Positions 55,991-64,000 of a DNA stretch of 64,000 nucleotides are shown here, one piece after another. The notes beneath the pieces were generated by a model. That model saw nothing but the letters and a program-made list of their open reading frames with translations. It was not told the origin of the DNA and searched no databases. This DNA comes from Symsagittifera roscoffensis. Its lineage: Eukaryota > Xenacoelomorpha > Acoela > Convolutidae. The position numbers and the translations under genes are program-made. The stretch's first letter is position 1. The number at the start of each line of letters is the position of its first letter. The stretch lies in NCBI RefSeq assembly GCF_963678635.1, contig NC_087067.1, forward strand, positions 51,888,233 to 51,952,232, written 5' to 3'.

Positions 55991-56432
55991 TGAGGTGCTT
56001 TAAAACAGACCTTCAGGTATAATAGCATCGTCCCAATCTATTTTCAGTCGATAATGTTTCATTTATTTTTGTTTCATTTAAAGTGCCACTAGATTAAATT
56101 CGGGATAATTTTTTAATAAAATTTTAGATTTGCCCCTGGTTTGACTCAAATGAGCTCTCTAATCTGGTCTTCCATTTTTTGATGAAATTAAAATCTTCTT
56201 GTCCAATTTTTTTCCGGTAACTTACAAGAGCTGATTAACTAACTTTTTCTCTGCATTTGAGGGGGATGTTAACTTGGTTGAATTCGCAATTTTCAGCAGA
56301 TCAAATCGGAAGTTTTCAACGCAGTGCTGAACAATTTGAACTCAAATTATATATTGGGGGATTTTAACTTGGTCGATTAAGAGAGGAGAAAACTAACTTC
56401 ATCCTCAACGGTTCCAACTTTTTTTGTTGCAG

Positions 56433-57289
56433 TTTACCAGAAGATCTTTCTTAAGAAAGGTCAGGACTCTCCTTGGCAGAGTTCAGGATGGGGAGAAACT
56501 CCGCTAGACATGTTCGGCAAAAGGACTGGACACTTCAAAACTTCATACCACTCTACGCTCAAAAACTCTGAAGAAGACTCAACTCCCTCCTCGATATCTT
56601 CGTCGGACAATTTTTTCTCGTATCCTACTCAACTGATCCGTTTATTGAGTCCTCCTGGAATGTTCCCGAATACCGAATCGTTTTTGGCTGAGACACCTGA
56701 AAAAGAGTCTCCATCTCCTCAGATTCAGAAACCAGGAGAAGTTTCTGGCTCAACTCTGGATCAAGAATCGTTTTCGCACGACTCCGGCAAGTCTCCTCAA
56801 GAGGATCCCGACGTCAGAGACCCTCTTGGCGATGCTGAGCCTGAGAATACCGAAATAGGCCATGAGAAAGCTAAGAAAACAAAAGCGATTGAGGACGACG
56901 ATAGTCCACAAAATCCGAAGAAAGATCTCGCGAAAGAGAATGAATTACTAAAACATCAACTCAAGGAGATTACAAAACAAATGAATGACATTCTGATTCG
57001 AAAACAAAACACTCCAATCAATCAGGAAAAGCACTTAGAAAAGCAGCCGCAACCGATTAACAGCGACAATAAGGAAATTGAAAATAGGAAGAAAGAAGCA
57101 AGGAATGTTCGATTTCCGACACTACCTGTAAGGGAACTGAATGAACCCACCAAAAGACCAGAATTTGAAAAAGTTCCTGAGCAGGACAATTTTCTAGAGG
57201 ATAAACCTGAAGAAAGTGACTGGGCTGAAGCAATGGAACATAAATTTCCAAATTTTGGAGCCTGGTTTGGACAAAATGAAACCTTCTAA
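56433..57289 (+). CDS. Terminal exon of the secreted LDLa protein (285 codons)
   Basis: A strong acceptor (CTTTTTTTGTTGCAG, ending 56432) is followed by TT completing a codon. The phase 1 entry matches the LDLa donor at 36581, so LDLa could splice straight across the retrotransposon. It starts YQKIFLKKGQDSPWQSS and ends PNFGAWFGQNETF at TAA 57287. The product is hydrophilic, rich in Glu, Ser, Pro and Lys, with a short coiled-coil candidate (LAKENELLKHQLKEITKQMN) and no membrane segment. Codon use is balanced, unlike the A/C-rich element. The ATG at 56510 is internal. The three exons total 1029 nt, 342 residues. Function unknown. Confidence 0.65.
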
Positions 57290-58789
57290 AATATCTTAAT
57301 CAGAAAGCAATATCCGGAAGAACTCTTTTAAATCGAAATCATTATCTAGTACCATTTGCGGTGAAGTTGATCGTTATTGTGCATCAAAAACTGCTGGTGT
57401 AAATTGGACTGTTTTGATGTGGTAAAAGTATTATTCTTTTAACATAAATCATTGATGTTTAATTCTTTTTTTTCCGCCGTTTGTTATCAGAAGTTATCTT
57501 TGAATGACCGTATGCTAAATGTTTTTTTTGAAAAATCCTTCACAATTAATTTGATTCTTCGCAAATTGAGTCGCTAGCTATCCGTTGGATGTGAAGCAAA
57601 ACCCAATTTACGTACCCGAAGTGACAACCTTCGACACGCTTGGCCGCTTAAATTTTCAAGTTGCTTCAATAATGAACATGACATAGATGTCGCAACCTGA
57701 GGCAAAACAGAACACTCTTAGACACGAACTAACTTGAACTAAAGGATAATATACACGAAAAAAAAAGATATAAATACAGAAATAGCACTAACGAGTGACA
57801 ACGCAAAAGCCAAAAGCCTATACTGAATATGTTTTACAAAAAGATCTTATGTTCTACGGGAGTCTTAGGTTTTAACAAGTTCTGGAAATGAGTTTTTAGC
57901 ACGATGATACTTCGAATTTGAGTTGCAAACAAATTGCGAGATTCTGGCAGGAAAGCATTGCAAACTATCAACTATCATTCTGGAATTGGAAAAAAAGCGA
58001 AAGTGGAAAAAAATGGAACACAAAAAATCCAGCTATTTTGTCCTTTTTTCGATCATGTGGTGCTTCATAACTGTAAAGTTTTGAGCTTTTACACAATTGT
58101 TGTTATCAACTGAAATTCTTAAGCAAAATCTTTTAGCCATGCGCTTATTTGTCGTAAAAAAATTAAACATAAAAAACAAAGCTGAAATCACTTACAGTTT
58201 TAAACTATCATAAAGTTATACTTAAAACAACAAAATTGAAAAAGATTTCGGACACTTATTTTTAGCCTAGAATTTACACTTAAAATCACAAATGGGCAAA
58301 CAAATACAGAGATAGCAAAAATAGCAAAACAAATCTTGACCTCAGTAAAAAAAAAGTTTTTTTTTGCAATTTTACCGTGATTTTTGCGTGATAAATTTCC
58401 AAGAATAAGACAAAAATGAGAACAAGTTGACTAGAAATTTCCGAAAAATATTAACAATTCTGAAGTTTTTCCTTAATTTTGCAGAACAATTTTTCGAGTT
58501 TGGTGAGAGCCTGTTTTTGCTGATTAAAAATTCAACACTTCTCAGGCTGGCCATAGAAGGCTTTATCAAGTTAAGTTGAGAATCTGTTGCGCTCAAGCGT
58601 TGTCACTTGTTCTAATACTTCAGTAATGTTAAAATACTCCGGTCAAAAGAGTTTTTGAATATTTCATGTCTGTTTCAACAGGAGCGTCATAAGAAGAAAC
58701 AAAATTGAGAGCTCATCAAATATTTGAAAATTTTTTTTTTCCATAAAGCTTTTTGTTCGTTTTTGAACTTTGAGAAGAGCTGTTCAAAG
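57290..58789. other. 3' flank of the LDLa gene, no further gene seen
   Basis: No clear AATAAA follows the stop within 200 bp. The rest is AT-rich and non-coding. Confidence 0.4.
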
Positions 58790-59215
58790 GCATACAGTAC
58801 ATCGCAGCTTATTGTTCCGACTTACGTAACGAAAGTAACGGAATATTTGTGCTCGGGGTGGGTTTTTTTTTCTTCAGACAATTTTCGACTTTTTAACTAG
58901 CCATTTTGACCGAATTTTTTTATATCATTCGAAAAGTATTGTTGTCTTGAGCTCAAATTTGAAAAAATATTTCACCTGTGATTATTTTTCGGAAAGTTAT
59001 GGGGGTTCAAAGAAGGTTGCCATAATTGATTTGTTACTAGGAGCGAAATATATCACTGAGTTTTATATGGCGTGTGGGGGATGATTTTCACAAAAATTCT
59101 CAAATTAAAAAAAAAATCATTTTTTTTATTACGTTTAATGTTTTCGTGTCATTACTGCTCCATAGACTTTAAAAGGCAGTCGGAACATTCAGGGTTTCGC
59201 CCTTATACGAGCAGT
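58790..59215 (-). repeat. Repeat family R3, minus-strand copy
   Basis: GTTCCGACTTACGTAACGAA, TTCTTCAGACAATTTTCGAC, TTATGGGGGTTCAAA, GGCGTGTGGGGGATG and CTCCATAGACTTTAAAAGGC reproduce the R3 unit in reverse order, fairly well conserved. It lacks the GCGCG core word. Confidence 0.75.
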
Positions 59216-59962
59216 CTTTTATAATTTAATTTGCATCAAGGTAAAATTTGCATGCAAAGTGAAACCGCATCTCAGATTTAAACAAAATTCGTCAACTCAG
59301 AAGCCTCGTAAAAACAAATGCGACGCTTACATAATTTTGAACAATCAAATTTGAAGTGAAAAACGCATGCTGTAACGTTCAATTACAGCTTCGTGTTGTA
59401 ATGCACTTTATAAAAAAGACGTAGCGTCTTAATGATAGCTTCATTAAAAATCATGCATTTTGGATTTTAAATGTCTTAAACGTTAAAAATTTTCATATCT
59501 CTAAACTACATGCAGCTCTACTAGTTTCACAGTGGTTTCATATCTGAAAAGCTTTGAAAGAGCTTGAATCAGTAACGTTTTTATCTGTGGCTTTTCTATT
59601 ACTTTTTTGGTACAATGACTAGTATTCAAGTATTCGTAATCTGAACTGTAACCAAAATCGTTCTCAGTTCATAGTGAAAAAAATTGCTGTTAAAATAGAC
59701 CAAAACTTCTGCCGACTCAGAAACTGAATTAGACCGTTAGTTTAATATCGTCGAAATATCGGAATTTTAAATTCAATTTTTGCAGCGCATTGCAAGAAAT
59801 ATCCAGTGATTCAGGGCCAATTCCGGAAAACGTAGTGTTGTTGGCGTGTTGGATTAGTTTGGACCGTTAGACGATTTGGTTGGGAGAAATAAGGGCACAA
59901 CGGGAGACTTGGTTTGAGATCTTTATTTGAGCGTAGGATTGGGATCAGTGCTAATCCCCATC

Positions 59963-60069
59963 CATAAAAGAGAGAGCGAACGGGCTAATTCCACACAGAT
60001 TCGAAGACTTCAACAAATTGAACAACTGAAGTTTTCACCAATTGGAACGAAGTTTGGAAACATTTTCAG
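59963..60069 (+). promoter_or_regulatory. Candidate promoter and non-coding first exon of the innexin gene
   Basis: A TATA-like CCATAAAAG (59962-59970) is followed by a purine-rich exon-like stretch ending in a consensus donor, TTTTCAG|GTATGAGT at 60070. A leader intron to just before the ATG at 60874 would be typical. It is an inference from signals only. Confidence 0.35.
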
Positions 60070-60873
60070 GTATGAGTAAATGAAAACTTTCAGTTCTTTG
60101 TGACGTTTTGTTTTCCTGAAACGTGAAAACTTCGCATACATATGGTTAAGTCTTGTCTTAAGTCCGTAATCTAAGGGTAACTACATTTCTTTTCTGTCTC
60201 ATATTCAAACTTCACTTTTGATATACCGAATCAAAGGTTATAAAGCTGCACCAAGTCATAAATACTGATTCATACGATTCTTAATCTTGGGAGTCGATAC
60301 TTAATCAAAACAAATATTCTTGTACACAAAATTAGGTGATACAACTCAAGTTCTTGACTATATATTTTTTGTTTGTATGGATTTTTGTTGTTTTTATCTT
60401 ATAAAACGTCGTTTCCACTTCAAGATAGTATAACCATGAAATAGTAGATCTGAAGTCACTTTAAAATGCTCTCATCCATCTAAGTTTCATCCAATCTTTC
60501 AAACTTCCTCATCATTTTTGTTTTTGAACGCCTTTCCATATCCATCAGAATCTAGTTTAAGCTTCGTTGTCGTCCAAAACATAGCACCTTACCCGATTTT
60601 CGAAAGCGAAACAACATCAATTTGCACTATTTAACTCAGTTCATCAAGAAAAACCATGATCTAAGCTAAATGTTTTAGGCAGTTTTGTGATTATCTTTCT
60701 TCATCTAAAATTTCTAAAATTTACACTTCCACCAGTTCCCTATTTAGTTTCGATTGACTTGCTGATTTTTACTAGATTTAATCAACTTCATTTTGACAAG
60801 TTATCATCACACAAAACAACAGTGAAACCAGACCGGATTTTAAATTGTTTGAAAAAAAATCGGAAAAAAGAAG
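60070..60873 (+). other. Presumed leader intron / 5' UTR of the innexin gene
   Basis: No coding frame. AATGTTTTAGGCAG near 60668-60682 could be the acceptor. Confidence 0.3.
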
Positions 60874-61028
60874 ATGTTATTTGAGAAGGCACTGAAGACA
60901 GTGTCTAAGAGTGCGCCCGGGAGTGACAATGACTTCGCGGACCAGCTCAACTTCAGATACACCAGTGGCATCTACTTACTCTGTGCTCTGGCTGTCATCA
61001 GCCGATATTACGTCATGGACGGAATACA
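60874..61028 (+). CDS. First coding exon of an innexin gap-junction protein
   Basis: ATG 60874 begins 51 codons plus two bases before donor GTTAGT at 61029. It reads MLFEKALKTVSKSA, then SDNDFADQLNFRYTSGIYLL and VISRYYVMDGIQ. It corresponds to the cytoplasmic N-terminus, the (D/N)DFxDxLNxRYT signature just before TM1, TM1 itself, and the start of extracellular loop 1 where innexins read QYVGxPIxCW. YYVMDGI in place of YVGxPI is divergent. Innexins form hexameric or octameric gap-junction channels and pannexin-like hemichannels. The remaining exons lie beyond the window. The start is supported by position and the lack of an upstream in-frame Met. Confidence 0.75.
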
Positions 61029-61043
61029 GTTAGTAATTTAAGG

Positions 61044-61130
61044 CCATTACGAGGACTAACTGTTCCGTGGATACGCACACCGTTTGGTGGGATTAGGTCT
61101 CTGGAATCCAGGGACAAGGTTTTAAAAATA
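61044..61130. mobile_element. Decayed MITE fragment in innexin intron 1
   Basis: CATTACGAGGACTAACTGT matches the MITE end CATTACGAGGCCAAACTGT, and CTGGAATCCAGGGACAAGG matches its palindromic centre. The right end is missing. Confidence 0.55.
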
Positions 61131-61629
61131 AAATGTTCCAAATTGGTAGTAGAATAATCGACTTCTTCCTCTGTCAATCTTAAGGTCTATACTTTGAGCC
61201 CCAGCATGTTCCCTGTTTGTTGCTTGAGGGCAAAGCAACATCAACCAGCCAAAAAAATTCAAGCGGCAAACGCCAATTTATGCGAACTACTCTTTTCGTG
61301 ACGGATGCAAGCGCAGCGGAGCGAAGAGGAGCAAGGGTATTCTGCTTGCCGATGCCTTGTTAAGAGTTTTCGCTTGTTAAAAATATTCGCCTGTTACCAA
61401 GAAATATAACAAATTTTGAAAAGATTGCTGTGGCTAAAATTATACAAATAAGTCAATCGGGCAATTGAAGTAATCAGCTATTTGTCTCGATATTTGCGTT
61501 TTTGTTTTTCCGACCGTCGAAGAAAGTCATTGATTATTGTTTCTCGCTAGCTTTTTTTTCTCCAAGCAATTTCCGACTTCTTTACTGGCAATTTTTGAAA
61601 AAACGTTTAATATCGTCTATTAAAAAGGG
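61131..61629. other. Intronic sequence, no exon seen
   Basis: Includes a short GC-richer patch (GACGGATGCAAGCGCAGCGG, about 61300). An R3-like end lies near 61555 (TTTTTTTCTCCAAGCAATTTCCGAC). Confidence 0.4.
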
Positions 61630-62530
61630 ATAACTCTTTCCAAAATCAAATAAGAATAGCCGTTTACTGTGCAAGTAGCACAGAATGATCCGATCACAGT
61701 CTTAGAAAATACAAAAAAATTTTCTCAATTTGGTGTTGTTTTTTTTCTGCTTTTTGTGATAAAAAGACCTGAAAAAATAATAGAAATTAGGCAAATTTGA
61801 GAATCAAAGTAAAATAAGTCAATTCGAAAACAATTTTTGAAGAACAAGAACTAGAAAAGGACAGAAAATTTTTGCGTTACTACCTTTACTACCTTTAATT
61901 GAGTAAAACTAAATTTTCCTGGCTTAAATTAAGCTTAAATAAGCTATTGCAATTAGTAGCTACCTTACTAATTTGCTCGAAATTAGACAAAAAAAAGAAA
62001 AATTTCATACCGGTTTTTCTCGACACTGACAGTTCGAATCACGACTGAAAGGAGTTTAATATGATATAACAATCAATCCTGTCCGATGATTTTTGTGGTA
62101 GCTGATTTTGCGTGGAAAACGAAAAATTGAAAAAAAAACTAAAACACACCCAACTACAAAGTTCCTCTCCGTTTTCAATGGTCGGAACAAAAAGATATTT
62201 TATCTTTATTACTACCTTTAATTGAGTAAAACTAAGTTTTCCTGGCTTAAATTAAGCTTAAATAAGCTATTGCAATTAGTAGCTACCTTACTAATTTGCT
62301 CGAAATTAGACAAAAAAAAAGAAAAATTTCAAACCGGTTTTTCTCGACACTGAGAGTTCGAATCACGATTGAAAGGAGTTTAATATGATATAACAATCAA
62401 TCCTGTCCGATGATTTTTGTGGTAGCTGATTTTGCGTGGAAAACGAAAAATTGAAAAAAAAAACTAAAACACACCCAACTACAAAGTTCCTCTCCATTTT
62501 CAATGGTCGGAACAAAAAGATATTTTATCT
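61630..62530 (+). repeat. Dispersed repeat family R1, copy 2, with an internal 323-bp tandem duplication
   Basis: 61888-62210 and 62211-62530 are head-to-tail copies that differ at only a handful of positions (for example CATACCGG/CAAACCGG, TCCGTTTTC/TCCATTTTC). Both carry CGGTTTTTCTCGACACTGA and AACTAAAACACACCCAACTA, shared with 5870-6030. Confidence 0.85.
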
Positions 62531-62699
62531 GCGGCGACTTTCACAAAGTTATGCGGGTTTGAATTTAGGACTTTTTGACAAATTATATTCAAAGTGTGAT
62601 AATGAACTCGCTATATGATTCACATCGTATTCCACCGTCAGCGTCAAATTATACTATTAGAGATACGTTCAAGTCGTATGTTAACAGATGTATCATTAT

Positions 62700-63200
62700 G
62701 AGAAAAAAAGGAAAGCATTGGTTTATTCTTCCGAAAATGATGGAATATTTGTGCTCGGAATGGTTTTTTCACTCCAGGCATATTTCGACATTTCAACTAG
62801 GAATTTTTGATGGAGTTTTCATATCATTTGAAAGGTGCTATTATCTTGATGAGCTCAAATTAAAAAAAATTAATTTACTTGTGATCTTTTATTGTAAAGT
62901 TATGGGGGTTTAAAACTGCCAATTTGGCCAATTAGGGACAATTAATGAGCGATATGTTTCTTGCTATCAACGCGTGAGCGGAGATTTAATCCGTCTTACA
63001 AATCATTTGTTTTTTAAATACTTAGCTAATTGCAAATTTTGTATCACTTTGTACTTTACATAGCATGTAATGTTTGTAATTTTTTTTCATTTTTTTATTG
63101 AAAATTTCAACAATTTTTGTAATGTAAACTACTCCATAGAATTGAAAATGCAGTCGGAACATTTAGGGCTTTGTACTGATACAAGCAGGCTTGTCTTGCT
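62700..63200 (-). repeat. Repeat family R3, minus-strand copy
   Basis: GGAATATTTGTGCTCGGAATG, TTATGGGGGTTTAAAACTGCC, TTAATGAGCGATATG...CAACGCGTGAGCGGAG, ACTCCATAGAATTGAAAATG and CAGTCGGAACATTTAGGGC occur in R3 order. Confidence 0.75.
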
Positions 63201-64000
63201 TTGCGAATCAAAAGTAAACTCTCCCTGACCGCTTGACCACAAACGGAAGCTCGATATTGCCACAGATGTTATTGCAAAAAAAGTTTACGACTTTATTATT
63301 AATTATTGATAGATGGGAGTAGGTCGAGTCTCAATTTAGATTAACTGGGATTTTTGCCTAGCTGTTTCTAACGCTAGGCAAGTTGCTGTACAGCTCTGGC
63401 GATGAAATAGTTTAAAAATTCATAGCTTTTTTTATCATTTGAACTTATGAAACTACTTTCAAACTGGATTGAGAGCACAATGTTGTATCATGTATCATGT
63501 ATCGTAATTATGTATCAATTTTTACAAAAACCAAACTCAAAATTTATGGACCGAACTCAAAACCTTCAAAAACGAGCAGCATTGGACACTGTTGAGTTCT
63601 TGATCAGTTTCGCACTGTTCTACTTTGGCATGTTCAACCCCTAATTTTATATTGTTGGACTCTAAGTGTTTTGATAAATGTTCTATTTTCCTGTTTTTTA
63701 GCCCATAATTTAAGAGAGACAAGTTATTGTCACTCCAATTTTTACAGAGTGTTTCTTAGAGTGCGTTTTTCTCTAGACAATTTGAGGTACCAAAAATATT
63801 CATTTAATTCAGTCGCCCTTCATTAGAAAAACAAAAAACTTAGAACTAAATAAATAGTTTGTTGCTGGCTTTTCTTTGTTTTTAAAATGTTATTAGGTTT
63901 CTTGTTAAAAATGACAGTTTTAAAACTCTATCATGATTTGTGATGTTTGGAAAAAAACAACCTTCGCTATTTTAATGGTTTCGAAGAACATCCCAGCAAA
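63201..64000. other. No exon seen
   Basis: AT-rich intronic sequence to the window edge. Confidence 0.4.

Overview
The window is animal nuclear DNA: AT-rich, gene-poor, with canonical GT-AG introns and abundant transposon debris. The animal character comes from a first coding exon of an innexin (60874-61028) and from a secreted LDL-receptor class A (LDLa) protein gene whose exons are split over more than 30 kb. The species cannot be fixed from the sequence. An innexin of this type suggests an invertebrate, and flatworm-like or other lophotrochozoan relatives fit as well as any. One assembly gap of 200 N lies at 21834-22033.

The centre of interest is a giant, apparently very young Ty3/gypsy-type LTR retrotransposon (36756-55566, 18.8 kb). 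Its 408-bp LTRs appear identical and it is flanked by ATTT repeats. Beyond gag and pol (protease, reverse transcriptase, RNase H, DD35E integrase) it carries about 6 kb of extra genes. These are two small hydrophobic proteins, an ATG-less Pro/Ser-rich frame of 378 residues, an envelope-like glycoprotein resembling chuvirus-type glycoproteins, a membrane-anchor/tail frame separated from the ectodomain by one -1 step at a T9 run, and an unrecognised 599-residue protein. The leader holds a 77-residue ORF conserved in a second copy, two identical hairpins spaced exactly 60 nt apart, and an ATG-less basic ORF overlapping the start of gag. A compensatory-mutation hairpin sits in the LTR, and a consensus mini-intron follows the last stop codon. 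A second copy enters the window at its left edge on the minus strand (1-708), and an older diverged LTR lies at about 1897-2200.

The big element sits in sense orientation inside an intron of the LDLa gene: signal-peptide exon 23533-23593, LDLa exon 36471-36581, terminal exon 56433-57289. All junctions are phase 1, so the three exons splice in frame as modelled.

Region by region: 0-13 kb is repeats, MITEs and decayed DNA. 13193-21004 is a 3.9-kb tandem segmental duplication; each copy contains a MULE-like DNA transposon with 9-bp target-site duplications, a dead transposase, a tRNA-like segment, and nearby a palindromic MITE. 23.5-36.6 kb holds the LDLa gene's first exons, a GC-rich 29-bp minisatellite and a roughly 0.5-kb repeat family. 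36.8-55.6 kb is the retrotransposon. 56.4-57.3 kb is the LDLa gene's last exon. 58-64 kb holds more repeats and the 5' end of the innexin gene.
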